Positions 50,846 through 59,288 of a stretch of 64,000 nucleotides of DNA are shown here, piece by piece. Under the pieces are notes generated by a model that was not told where the DNA came from, ran no database searches, and was given only the letters and a program-made list of their open reading frames with translations. Origin of the DNA: Streptomyces genisteinicus (lineage in GTDB: Bacteria; Actinomycetota; Actinomycetes; Streptomycetales; Streptomycetaceae); the NCBI RefSeq assembly GCF_014489615.1, contig NZ_CP060825.1, forward strand, positions 3,920,501 through 3,984,500, read 5' to 3'. Position numbers and translations under genes: made by a program. How positions within the stretch are numbered: the first letter of the stretch is position 1; each line of letters opens with the position of its first letter.

Positions 50846-51879
50846 AGCCGTCGGGAATCCTGGTGACCGGCGTCGGGACGGCGCTGCCCGGCGTGGCCGG
50901 GCCCGCGGACCTGCTGCGGTCCGCGCCCACCGGCGCGGAGCCGCAGGTGGATCCCGCGGCGCTGCTCGGCAAGCGCGGCCTGCGGTACAAGGACCGGGCC
51001 TCCCAGCTCGCCCTGTGCGCCGCGCGGGACGGTCTGCGGGCGGCCGGTCTGCTGTCCGCCGACGGGTCCGGACTCACCGTGCCGGGAGCCTCGGTGGGGG
51101 TGGTGGCCAGCTCCAACCTGGGGAACCTGGACACCGTCTGCTCGGTGGCCGACGGCATCCGGGACCTCGGTGTCGACGGCATCAGCCCGATGGGGCTGCC
51201 GAACGCGTCCAGCAACGTCATCGCGTCCACCGTGGCGATCCGCTACGGCCTGCGCGGACCGAACCTGATGGTCTGCAACGGGGCGCCGTCCGGACTGGAC
51301 GCGGTCTTCTGGGGAGCGGCCACCGTGGCCGCGGGCCGGGCCGACCGCGTGCTGGTGATCGGCGTCGAGACCGACAACCGCTACGTCCGCGGCCTGCTGG
51401 GCGATCCCCGGGGGCACCTCCTCGACGGAGCGGTCTCGCTGGTCCTGGAGCGTCCCGGAGCCGCGGCCGGACGGGGCGCCGGGGCCGTCGCCGTCCTCGG
51501 CAGGTCCACCCGGCAGGCGGGGGTCGCCCCCTGCCTGGAGCGGCTGGTGGACGGGGAGGACCCGGAGCCCGGGGTCTGGTTCGTCCCGGAGGGCTTCGGC
51601 GCGCAGGAGGCCCGGGGCGCCCGGACCGGCGGCGACGGCGACGGTGCGGTCCCGGACGGGGCGCCGCGCGTCGGTCTCACGGAGGTGCCGCGCGTCGATC
51701 TCACGGCGGTGTTCGGGCGGGCCTCCGGCGCCCTGGGGGTCCTCCAGTGCGCCGCGGCCGTCGGCTGGTTCGCCGGGGCCGGAGCGGGCTCGGACCGCCA
51801 CGCCCTGGTGACCACGGGCGGCGACGCGGACGACGCCGTCGCCTCGTACCTGCTCATGCCGCCCGGGTCCGCCGCGTGA
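50842..51879 (+). CDS. Ketosynthase-like protein KS-C without catalytic Cys (CLF-like)
   Basis: A 345-residue thiolase-fold protein. The nucleophile elbow reads VCNGAPSGLDAVFWG, with Ala where Cys is expected, and the HGTG motif is missing. The core and GVETDNRYVRGLLGDPRGHLLDGAVSLVLE are recognisable. It is shorter than KS-A and KS-B. In type II PKS the KS-beta/CLF partner lacks Cys and sets chain length; that role is inferred here. GTG 50842 overlaps the stop of KS-B. Confidence 0.85.
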   Translation: MKPSGILVTGVGTALPGVAGPADLLRSAPTGAEPQVDPAALLGKRGLRYKDRASQLALCAARDGLRAAGLLSADGSGLTVPGASVGVVASSNLGNLDTVCSVADGIRDLGVDGISPMGLPNASSNVIASTVAIRYGLRGPNLMVCNGAPSGLDAVFWGAATVAAGRADRVLVIGVETDNRYVRGLLGDPRGHLLDGAVSLVLERPGAAAGRGAGAVAVLGRSTRQAGVAPCLERLVDGEDPEPGVWFVPEGFGAQEARGARTGGDGDGAVPDGAPRVGLTEVPRVDLTAVFGRASGALGVLQCAAAVGWFAGAGAGSDRHALVTTGGDADDAVASYLLMPPGSAA

Positions 51880-52742
51880 ACGCCGCGGAACCGCCCGTGT
51901 CGGTGTCCCTGCGCCGCCCCGGCCGCGGGTCCGACCCGCTGCGGGTGCTGTTCCTGCACGGGCTGGCCGGCGGCGGGAACGTCTGGGACGACTACCTCGC
52001 CCGCGCCGCCGACCGCGGCCACGCGCTGTGGACGGCCGAGCTGCCGTGGCGGTCGGACGAGGTCGAGGACTGGGCCGTGCACTCGCCGGCCCACTGGACG
52101 GCCCGGGCCATGGCCCAGGTGCCGGGCGGACCCGACGTGGTGGTGGCGCACTCCTTCGGGGCCGGGGCGCTCCTCGCCCTGCTCGACGGGCAGGGCGTCG
52201 AGCCGGACGGGCTGGCGCCGGACGGCGTGGACGCGTTCACCTGGCACCGCCTGCGGGGCGTCGTCCTGGTGTCGCCGTTCTACCGGCCGCGTGCCGAGCA
52301 GTTCGACTGGGACGCGCTCGCCTACTACGTCAACGGGTTCGGCCGGATCCTCGAGGACGGGCTCCGGGTGCGTTCCGGCGGCCGCATCACCGGCGAGCTG
52401 CGCCGGGACATGGCGCTGAAGGTGCGCGAGCGCGTCGGGCCGTACGGCTGGACCAGCTTCTTCGACACCTACCTGCGCACGCCGTACCTGCGGACCGAGC
52501 GCCTGACCGGGCCCTGCCTGGTGATCGGAGGGGAGTCGGACTTCGCCGCCTTCCCCGCCGAGAGCGAGGCGCTGGGCGCGGCCCTGCCGGACGCCGCCGT
52601 GAAGATCCTCGGCGACTGCGGCCACTTCGCCATGGTCGAGCAGGCCGACGTGTTCGCCGACCTGACCGACAGCTTTCTTGATTCCGCCGCGTCCCGGCCC
52701 CGGCCGGGTGCGACCGACGAACGTGCGAGGGAGAACGACTGA
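51876..52742 (+). CDS. Alpha/beta-hydrolase (thioesterase-like)
   Basis: A 288-residue protein from GTG 51876. FLHGLAGGGNVWDDYL is the oxyanion turn, VVVAHSFGAGALLALL the nucleophile elbow (Ser in HSFGAG), GGESDFAAFPAE the acid and DCGHFAMVEQ the His. It probably releases or hydrolyses an acyl-ACP or acyl-CoA. It is coupled to KS-C upstream and to the double-hotdog gene downstream (TGATG). Confidence 0.88.
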   Translation: MNAAEPPVSVSLRRPGRGSDPLRVLFLHGLAGGGNVWDDYLARAADRGHALWTAELPWRSDEVEDWAVHSPAHWTARAMAQVPGGPDVVVAHSFGAGALLALLDGQGVEPDGLAPDGVDAFTWHRLRGVVLVSPFYRPRAEQFDWDALAYYVNGFGRILEDGLRVRSGGRITGELRRDMALKVRERVGPYGWTSFFDTYLRTPYLRTERLTGPCLVIGGESDFAAFPAESEALGAALPDAAVKILGDCGHFAMVEQADVFADLTDSFLDSAASRPRPGATDERAREND

Positions 52743-53752
52743 TGACCGTGACCGCAGAGGCCGTCAAGGCACTCGTGGAGACCGGGAGCACCGTACGGCT
52801 GCGGCCGCGGTACGAGGGCTCCAACATCAACACCTGGATCGGGTTCAAGCACGTCAACTACCTGGTCGAGGAGGCGGTCCTGGAGCACTTCCGGAACGCC
52901 GGCCTGGGGTCCCGGGACCTCTACGAGCAGCACGGCCTGGGACTCGACGTGGCCGGCCTCGACACCCGCATCCTGCACGCCTTCCACCAGGACGACGAGG
53001 CGCGGGCGGTGGTGGCGCCGGCGACGAAGGACGGCGACGGGCACCTGGGCTTCGCCGTCACCCTCTACGTCGAGCGGGGCGGCAAGGAGCTCAAGGCGGT
53101 CACCTCCAAGGTCCGGGTGGCGCTGCGGATCGACGGCTACCTGGCGCCGGCCGAGGTGCCCGAGGCCCTGGCCCGCTTCGCCGTCGCCCGGATCGGCGGC
53201 TTCGCGGAGCCGGGCGCGCACCACGGCACCGAGGTGACCGAGGCGGCCGCCGCCGCGCTCTCCGCGGGCCGGGGCACCACCGGGGACGACCCCGTCCTCG
53301 CCCAGCTCCTCGCCGGGGACAACGCCTTCGGCTGGAAGTGGCGCATCCCCTACCCGTACTGCCACTTCAACGAGCGCATCGCCATGTCGGGCTACCTCCG
53401 CCAGGTCGAGGAGGTCGTGGACCTGTTCCTCGCCGACCGGGGGATCTCGATCAAGACCCTGCTCGACGACCGCAAGTGGATCCCGGTGGTGCCGCGTTCG
53501 AGCGTGCAGATGCTCGGCGAGGCGCTGATGGAGGAGGACCTCTACACGGTGTTCACGGTCGAGGAGGTCTTCAAGGACCTCACCTACACGGCCCGCACCG
53601 ACTTCTACGTCGTCCGCGACGGGCGCCTGGTGCAGACCGCCACCGGCCGGATCACCCACGGCTACGCGGTCTTCTCCGACCGCAGCGACTGGAGCCTCGT
53701 CCCCTTCGACGACCGCGTGCTGGAGGCGTTCGCCGGACGGCCCGCCGCCTGA
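52742..53752 (+). CDS. Double-hotdog thioesterase/dehydratase-like protein
   Basis: A 336-residue protein with two hotdog (4HBT-like) halves. The N-half begins YEGSNINTWIGFKHVNYLVEEAVLEHFRNAGL; the C-half contains CHFNERIAMSGYLRQVEEVVDLFLADRGI and the strand-rich VFTVEEVFKDLTYTARTDFYVVRDGRLVQTATGRITHGY. Each half has the long central helix and five-strand pattern of the fold. It could be an acyl-ACP thioesterase or a dehydratase. It is separated from KS-D by 95 bases. Confidence 0.75.
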   Translation: MTVTAEAVKALVETGSTVRLRPRYEGSNINTWIGFKHVNYLVEEAVLEHFRNAGLGSRDLYEQHGLGLDVAGLDTRILHAFHQDDEARAVVAPATKDGDGHLGFAVTLYVERGGKELKAVTSKVRVALRIDGYLAPAEVPEALARFAVARIGGFAEPGAHHGTEVTEAAAAALSAGRGTTGDDPVLAQLLAGDNAFGWKWRIPYPYCHFNERIAMSGYLRQVEEVVDLFLADRGISIKTLLDDRKWIPVVPRSSVQMLGEALMEEDLYTVFTVEEVFKDLTYTARTDFYVVRDGRLVQTATGRITHGYAVFSDRSDWSLVPFDDRVLEAFAGRPAA

Positions 53753-53847
53753 CGGCAGAGCGCCGACCGGGGCGCCACGGTCCGCCGCCCGCCGGCGGCG
53801 GACCGGTGGACCGCCCCGCCCGAACCCGCACCCCTGAGAGGGACCCG

Positions 53848-55032
53848 ATGAACGACGTGCTGATCACCGGACTGGGTGTGATCTCCCACCTGGGCAACGG
53901 TGTCGATGCCTTCTGGGCAGGCCTGACCGCGGCGAAGAGCACCCCTTCGCGGGTCCCCGACCCGAACGCGCGCATGGACCTGCCGCTGATGTACGCGGTG
54001 CCCGAGTCCGCGCTGCCCCCGCTGCCCGACGGGTTCGGCGGCCGGCCCCTCGGCGGCGCCTCGCGGCTCGCCGTCGAGGCCGCCCGCCAGGCGGTGACCG
54101 ACGCCGGCCTCGGCGGGGTCGCCCCGGAGCGGATCGCGGTCGTGATCGGCACCGGGATGGGCGACTCGGGGCTGCACGAGGAGTGGCGGGCCGAGGGCGG
54201 GACCCGGGAGGGCGACTGGTCGCCGGTCTTCTCGGTGGCGTCGGAGGTCGGCGCCTGGTTCGGCGCCGAAGGCGCCAACACCAGCGTCAGCAACGCCTGC
54301 GCGGCCAGCGGCTTCGGTCTCTCCCTCGCCGTCGACCTGATCCGCTCGGGCGAGGCGGACGTGGTCGTCGCGGGCGGCGCCGAGGCGTACTCGCGGGTGG
54401 CCCTGGCCTGCTTCAACCGGCTCGGGGCGATCGACCCGGAGCGGTGCCGCCCCTTCGACCTGCACCGCAGGGGCACCCTCTTCGGCGAGGGCGCCGGGAT
54501 CATGGTCCTGGAGTCGGCCGCGCACGCCCGGGCGCGCAACGCGCCCCAGGCGTACGCCCGGGTGGCCGGAGCGGGCTGGAGCTGCGACGCCCACCACGCG
54601 ACGGCGCCGGAGCCGGGCGGGACACAGATCGCCCGCGCGATGCGCCGGGCCCTGGCCGAGGCCGGGGCCGGCCACGACGACATCGGCTGCGTCGTGCCGC
54701 ACGGCACCGGCACCGAACTCAACGACACCGTGGAGAGCCGGGTGCTCGGCGAGGTGCTCGGCGCCGGACCGGACCGGATCCCCCTCTACAGCCTGAAGGC
54801 GCTGCTGGGCCACACCGGCGGTGCCGCCGCCTCGCTCGCCACGGTGGCCGCGGCGCAGATCCTCCACCGGCGGACCGTGCCGCCCAACGCCCCGCTGACC
54901 GAGCAGGACCCGGAGTGCAAGGTGTTCCTGCCCGGCCGGTCCATGGCGCCGACCGGGAAGTACGCCCTGGTCAACGCCTATGCCTTCGGCGGCAACAACG
55001 TGTCCCTCGTACTGCAGGAGGCCGGGGTATGA
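53848..55032 (+). CDS. Ketosynthase KS-D (active site complete)
   Basis: A 394-residue KS. Cys151 lies in VSNACAASGFGLSL; His residues are in VPHGTGTELND and LKALLGHTGGAAAS. The start at ATG 53848 follows GAGAGGGA. It resembles the KS-alpha of type II systems. It overlaps by four bases the Cys-less KS-E, the second adjacent active/inactive pair in the cluster. Confidence 0.92.
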   Translation: MNDVLITGLGVISHLGNGVDAFWAGLTAAKSTPSRVPDPNARMDLPLMYAVPESALPPLPDGFGGRPLGGASRLAVEAARQAVTDAGLGGVAPERIAVVIGTGMGDSGLHEEWRAEGGTREGDWSPVFSVASEVGAWFGAEGANTSVSNACAASGFGLSLAVDLIRSGEADVVVAGGAEAYSRVALACFNRLGAIDPERCRPFDLHRRGTLFGEGAGIMVLESAAHARARNAPQAYARVAGAGWSCDAHHATAPEPGGTQIARAMRRALAEAGAGHDDIGCVVPHGTGTELNDTVESRVLGEVLGAGPDRIPLYSLKALLGHTGGAAASLATVAAAQILHRRTVPPNAPLTEQDPECKVFLPGRSMAPTGKYALVNAYAFGGNNVSLVLQEAGV

Positions 55033-56099
55033 CCACCGCTTCGCACGTCCCGGCACCCGCCGGGCAGGACCTGATCGTGTCGGGGATCGGGGTGGTCACC
55101 CCCTGGTCGGACACTCCGGCGACGGCTGTGCGGGCCGCGCGGCCGGCCGTGTCCGGGGGCTGGTTCGACCACCGCGAGCGGCTCGGGCGCCGCGGCTACA
55201 AGTACCTGCCGTCCGCCACGCAGTACTTCCTGGCGGCGACCAAGCAGGCCATCGCGGACACCGGCCTCCCCCTTGACGGCGCCGACGGCGCCGACGACGC
55301 CGACCGCGCGGCCGGCGCGGGGGCGGCCGGGGGCGCCCGCCTCGCGGCCGAGGAGCGGCGCGGCGCGGCGGTCGGCACGAACAGCGCCGCCGCGGCCCTG
55401 CACGACGAGATGGACCGGACGGTGCTGGCGGAGGGCGCGGACGCGCTCAGCCCGGCCACCGCGCCGTACTTCTCGATCAACCTCTTCGGCAGCAGGTTGG
55501 CCACCGAGCACGCGCTCAAGGGGTTCAACCTCACCCTGACCTCGCCGCGCACGGCCGGACTGGAGGCGCTGGAGTCCGGAGCCCGGTCGGTGCGGCTCGG
55601 CCGCGCCTCGTGGCTGCTGGCGGGTGCGACCGAGGAGGCGCTGCCCGGGACACAGGCCGGCGCCGACCTGTCCGAGCGGGGGGCCGTGGCCCTGGTCCTC
55701 GAACCGACCGAGCGTGTCCGGGCGCGCGAGGGACGGGGATACGGGCACTGCCGGGTGCGCAGCTTCTTCCTCCCGCCCCGCACCGCGGCCGGGCCCCGGG
55801 GTGCGGACCGCGTCCGGGAGAGGATCGGCGCGGCACTGGCCTCGATGTGCGCCGGGCCGGTGCCGGAGCACCGGGTGATCGCGGTGGTGGACGAGTCCCC
55901 GGTGGCGACGGCCGTCGCCACCGCGCTGGGCCCGGCGGCGAGCCTGGTCCGGGCGGGCGCCGGCTCCCTCGAACCGCTGCTCCAGGTGGCCGGGGCGCTG
56001 GCCGGCCTGACCGGCCCCGTGGCGGTGGTCACGGCGGCCCGCGAGGGGAACCTCGCCGTTGCCCTGCTCACCCCGCCGGAGTGCCCCCGCCGCGGCTGA
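55029..56099 (+). CDS. Ketosynthase-like protein KS-E without catalytic Cys (Arg at that position)
   Basis: A 356-residue KS-fold protein. SGIGVVTPW and FSINLFGSRLATEHALKGFNLTLTSPRTAGLEALESG match the KS scaffold, but the nucleophile position is Arg in SPRTAG and the HGTG motif is missing. The Ala/Asp-rich loop near residues 80-105 (DGADGADDADRAAGAG) is an insert. It is coupled to KS-D and probably its KS-beta-like partner. Confidence 0.85.
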   Translation: MTTASHVPAPAGQDLIVSGIGVVTPWSDTPATAVRAARPAVSGGWFDHRERLGRRGYKYLPSATQYFLAATKQAIADTGLPLDGADGADDADRAAGAGAAGGARLAAEERRGAAVGTNSAAAALHDEMDRTVLAEGADALSPATAPYFSINLFGSRLATEHALKGFNLTLTSPRTAGLEALESGARSVRLGRASWLLAGATEEALPGTQAGADLSERGAVALVLEPTERVRAREGRGYGHCRVRSFFLPPRTAAGPRGADRVRERIGAALASMCAGPVPEHRVIAVVDESPVATAVATALGPAASLVRAGAGSLEPLLQVAGALAGLTGPVAVVTAAREGNLAVALLTPPECPRRG

Positions 56100-56128
56100 G
56101 CCGCGGCCCGGGCCGCACCACCGGTCCG

Positions 56129-56275
56129 GGACCGGCCGCCACGGTGCGGCACTCCGGACCGGCCGCCACCGTGCGGTCACCCCGGACCGGCCGGCGCGGG
56201 TGTGCACGCCCCGGACCGGCCACCCCGCGCGAACACCCCTGACCGGACCGGCCGTTCGAGCGCCCCGGACCGGCC
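56129..56275. repeat. GGACCGGCC repeats between KS-E and the enoyl reductase
   Basis: GGACCGGCC occurs six times within 150 bases at uneven 20-30 base spacing, often as CCGGACCGGCC. The 223-base gap has no gene. The repeats could fold into hairpins or be relics of slipped replication. Confidence 0.7.
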
Positions 56276-56322
56276 GACACCGTTCGAGTACGAGGAAAGT
56301 CCGAGCACGAGGAAAGAGAGCG

Positions 56323-57117
56323 ATGACGACGTCACTTGAAGGCACCTGGAACCTGATCCTCGGCGCCTCCAGCGGGATCGGCCTGGCCAACGCCAGGGCA
56401 CTGGCGGCGGAGGGCGCCAACATCCTGGGCGTGCACTTCGACATGGCCGAGGGCCGGGAGAAGGCCGAGGTCACCGTCGAGGAACTGCGCTCGGCGGGCG
56501 TGTCCGCGCACTTCTTCAACGCGAACGCCGCCAGCGCCCGCACCCGGACCGAACTCGTGCCCCAGTTCGCGGAGCTGACCGGCGGGCGCCCCCTCAGGGT
56601 GCTGCTGCACTCGCTCGCGTTCGGCACCCTGGTCCCCTACCTGCCGGCCGACGGCGGACCCGCCCTCACCCAGCGCCAGATGGACATGACGCTCAACGTG
56701 ATGGCGCACTCCCTCGTCTACTGGACCCAGGACCTGCACGCCGCGGGACTGATCGGCGAGGGCTCCAAGATCTACGCGATGACCAGCGCGGGGGACCAGA
56801 AGGTCACCGCGAACTACGGGGCCGTCTCCGCCGCCAAGTGCGCCCTGGAGTCGCACGTCCGCCAGCTGGCCCTGGAGCTGGCCCCGAGCGGGGTCGCGGT
56901 CAACGCGCTGCGGGCGGGCGTGACCCTCACCCCCTCGCTGGAGAAGATCCCCGAGCACGGTCCGCTGGTCGAACTCGCCGCCCGCAACAACCCCCACGGC
57001 CGGCTGACCACGGCGGAGGACGTCGCCGAGGCGCTCGTCACGATGGCGCGCAGCACCTCCTCGTGGCTCACCGGGAACATCATCGGCGTCGACGGCGGAG
57101 AGGCGCTGACCACCTGA
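56323..57117 (+). CDS. Enoyl-ACP reductase-like SDR (FabI/FabL type)
   Basis: A 264-residue SDR. The cofactor loop is ILGASSGIGLA, and the catalytic pair is in NYGAVSAAKCALES, where Tyr and Lys are six residues apart (YX6K), the hallmark of enoyl reductases; ordinary ketoreductases have YX3K. LLHSLAFGTLVPYL also fits FabI/FabL. It reduces trans-2-enoyl-ACP, so the product chain should contain saturated segments. The ATG follows GAGGAAAGAGAG and the stop overlaps the next ATG. Confidence 0.88.
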   Translation: MTTSLEGTWNLILGASSGIGLANARALAAEGANILGVHFDMAEGREKAEVTVEELRSAGVSAHFFNANAASARTRTELVPQFAELTGGRPLRVLLHSLAFGTLVPYLPADGGPALTQRQMDMTLNVMAHSLVYWTQDLHAAGLIGEGSKIYAMTSAGDQKVTANYGAVSAAKCALESHVRQLALELAPSGVAVNALRAGVTLTPSLEKIPEHGPLVELAARNNPHGRLTTAEDVAEALVTMARSTSSWLTGNIIGVDGGEALTT

Positions 57118-58049
57118 TGCGTGCCACCCTCTCCGCGTGGAAGGCCGCGGCCGCCGCGGTCCCCCTGGCGGCCCGGCACGCGTACGAGCTCTACCACCCC
57201 CCGCAGGCGAAGCCCGGCCGCACACCGCTGAGCAAGGGACTGCCGCTGCGCGGACTGAGGCTCACCACGAGCCGGGACGCGATACCCCTGAGCGGCTGGG
57301 TGGTGCCCGGCGCCGGACCGCACACCGTGGTGGTCTGCCACGGCATGGGCCGCACCATGTCCAGCACGCTCGGGCACATCGAGATGCTGCACCGGGCCGG
57401 CTGGCACGTCGTCGCGTACGACCTGCGCAACCACGGCGACAGCGGCCGGGACCGGGCCTTCGGGAGCATGGCGGACCGGTACACCGGCGACCTGGCCGAC
57501 GTGCTCCGGTGGGTCCGGGCCGACCCCGAACTGGGCGGCGGCGAGATCGCGTTGTACGCCTTCTCGTTCTCCACCTGGGTGGCGCTGAGCGTCCTGGCGC
57601 GGCTCGACCGGCCGGCGGCGGCGCTGGTGTGCGACAGCGGGCCGATGTTCGACATCGGGGCGGGGCTCCAGCACTTCGCCCGGGTGCGCAGGCCGGCGCT
57701 TCCCGCGGCGCAGCGCGAGGGCGCCGGGCACGCCGTCTACCGCTCGTGCTTCGGCGCGCTGTGCCGGCGGATGCTCGCGGTGCGGAACTGGCCGCCGGAC
57801 CTCTCCGGCACGCCGACGCGGCTGATGTTCGTCGCGGGAGGCCAGGACCCGCTCGTCCCCGAGTCGCAGATCGCGCCGGTCGCGGACCGCTATCCGCGGG
57901 CGGAGCGCTGGACCGCGCCCAACGCCCTGCACATGAGCGCTCTGCGGTTCGACCGCGAGGAGTACGAAGAGCGTGTCCTCGCCTTTCTGACCGGGGCGTT
58001 CGCCGCCCACCCGACCACAGCGCACAGCGAGGCCGCCACGGATGGATGA
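57117..58049 (+). CDS. Alpha/beta-hydrolase
   Basis: A 310-residue protein. VVVCHGMGRTMSSTLGHIEML is the oxyanion region, AYDLRNHGDSG the following turn, LYAFSFSTWVALSVL the elbow (Ser in FSFST), FVAGGQDPLVPESQ the acid and APNALHMSAL the probable His. The N-terminus (LSAWKAAAAAVPLAARHAYELY) may be a membrane-associating helix. It overlaps the first DsrE-like gene by eight bases. The substrate is unknown; acyl transfer or release is plausible. Confidence 0.85.
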   Translation: MRATLSAWKAAAAAVPLAARHAYELYHPPQAKPGRTPLSKGLPLRGLRLTTSRDAIPLSGWVVPGAGPHTVVVCHGMGRTMSSTLGHIEMLHRAGWHVVAYDLRNHGDSGRDRAFGSMADRYTGDLADVLRWVRADPELGGGEIALYAFSFSTWVALSVLARLDRPAAALVCDSGPMFDIGAGLQHFARVRRPALPAAQREGAGHAVYRSCFGALCRRMLAVRNWPPDLSGTPTRLMFVAGGQDPLVPESQIAPVADRYPRAERWTAPNALHMSALRFDREEYEERVLAFLTGAFAAHPTTAHSEAATDG

Positions 58050-58395
58050 GTACCTGCTGATCGAGTCCCAGGGTCCCTGGGGCGGCCCCGGGGCCGAGCG
58101 GTTCGTCGACGACGCCGTCCGGTTGCGGGCGGCCGGGCACGACGTCGTGCTCCTCCTGATCGAGAACGGGGTCACGGCCGCCCTCGCGGGCGCCGGGCCC
58201 ACGGGCCCGGCGGACGCACCGGGCCGCGGCCTGCGCGGTCTCCTGGACGGCGGCGGCCGCGTCTGGGCCGACGCCTTCTCGCTGACCCACCGGGCGCTGG
58301 TCCCCGATCAGCTCCTGCCCGGCGTCGTGCCGGTGGAGATGGACGAGGTGGCCGCCCGGCTGCTCGCCCCCGGCACCCGGGGGGTGTGGCACTGA
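58042..58395 (+). CDS. DsrE/F/H-like small protein 1
   Basis: A 117-residue Rossmann-like protein. The pattern YLLIESQGPWGGPGAERFVDDAVRLRAAGHDVVLLLIENGVTAAL...LLDGGGRVWADAFSLTHRAL...VVPVEMDEVAARLL follows the DsrE family layout (nucleotide-fold strand, helix, second strand, then the VxxDxxxxxxR region). It has no Cys at all, like the non-catalytic subunits of DsrEFH/TusBCD. It is first of three adjacent relatives and overlaps the hydrolase gene. Confidence 0.72.
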   Translation: MDEYLLIESQGPWGGPGAERFVDDAVRLRAAGHDVVLLLIENGVTAALAGAGPTGPADAPGRGLRGLLDGGGRVWADAFSLTHRALVPDQLLPGVVPVEMDEVAARLLAPGTRGVWH

Positions 58396-58396
58396 C

Positions 58397-58804
58397 ATGG
58401 CCAGGAGCCTGCCCCGCGCCGACGTGCTGCTCGCCCTCATGGGCACCCCGCACATCAGCGACATGGTCACCAGCGCCGTCCGCCTCGCGCAGGCGCTGCT
58501 GGAGCGCGGCGCCACCGTGCACATCTGGACCTGCGGCCACGCCACCGGTCTCACCAGGCAGTCCCTCGGTGAGCACAAGCCGCGCAACATCGTGAGCTGG
58601 TCGCAGGACTACCCGACGAGCGCGACGCTCGCCAAGGACCTCCTCGACGCCTTCCCCGACCGCCTCACCTGGTACTCCTGCCGCTTCTGCACCCAGGAGC
58701 GGGGCTCCGAACCGCACATCCCGCAGATCACCGTGCGCCCGCCGTTCACCTTCGACGCGCACCTGGAAGCGGCCGACAAGACCTTGTTCCTGGGGGTGTT
58801 CTGA
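58397..58804 (+). CDS. DsrE/F/H-like small protein 2, Cys-containing
   Basis: A 135-residue member of the trio. ADVLLALMGTPHISDMVTSAVRLAQALLERGATVHIWTCGHATGLTRQSL gives the fold; Cys residues are in HIWTCGHATG and WYSCRFCTQERG. The CxxC-like pair sits where DsrE/TusD hold the sulfur-carrying Cys, so this would be the active subunit. One base separates it from the preceding stop. A sulfur-relay role would need a TusA-like partner, which was not seen. Confidence 0.7.
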   Translation: MARSLPRADVLLALMGTPHISDMVTSAVRLAQALLERGATVHIWTCGHATGLTRQSLGEHKPRNIVSWSQDYPTSATLAKDLLDAFPDRLTWYSCRFCTQERGSEPHIPQITVRPPFTFDAHLEAADKTLFLGVF

Positions 58805-58806
58805 CC

Positions 58807-59208
58807 ATGGGGGACCACCAGGGGCGCAGGCGGCTGCTGATCGTCGAACGCGCCTACCGGGGCGCGCTGGAGACCCAGTTCGCCGACGTGCTGTACCTCG
58901 CCCGGGAGCTGAACCGGCAGCAGAACGGCGCGGACGTCCTGCTGCGCGGACTCGCGGTCACCTGCGCGGCCGCCGACACCCGTCCGGCACCGTCGCTCGT
59001 CGTCGGCCGGCGCACGCTCGACACCCTGCCCGACCCGCGGGACTCGGTGCGGAGCCTGCTGGAGAACGGCGCCACGGTCTGGGCCGAGGAGGCGGACCTG
59101 GCCCTCTTCGAGACCGGCCCCCACTGGCTGCAGCCCGGGGTGCGCCGGGCGGGCGGCGCCGATCCGCTGCCGGACTGGTCCGCCTACCGGGGCGTCCACT
59201 TCCTGTGA
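58807..59208 (+). CDS. DsrE/F/H-like small protein 3
   Basis: A 133-residue protein. RRLLIVERAYRGALETQFADVLYLARELNRQQNGADVLLRGLAV and SVRSLLENGATVWAEEADLALFETG...LQPGVRRAG match protein 1 in layout. It has a single Cys (VTCAA), not at the catalytic place. Together the three could form an alpha2-beta2-gamma2 assembly like DsrEFH. The stop overlaps a possible GTG (59205) of the next gene. Confidence 0.68.
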   Translation: MGDHQGRRRLLIVERAYRGALETQFADVLYLARELNRQQNGADVLLRGLAVTCAAADTRPAPSLVVGRRTLDTLPDPRDSVRSLLENGATVWAEEADLALFETGPHWLQPGVRRAGGADPLPDWSAYRGVHFL

Positions 59209-59288
59209 CCGGACCTCCCGCGACCGGCGGCGCCGCACCGCGCCGATTCCCGCCCCCCGAACCCGATGCGAGCGAAGGAACCCGACAC

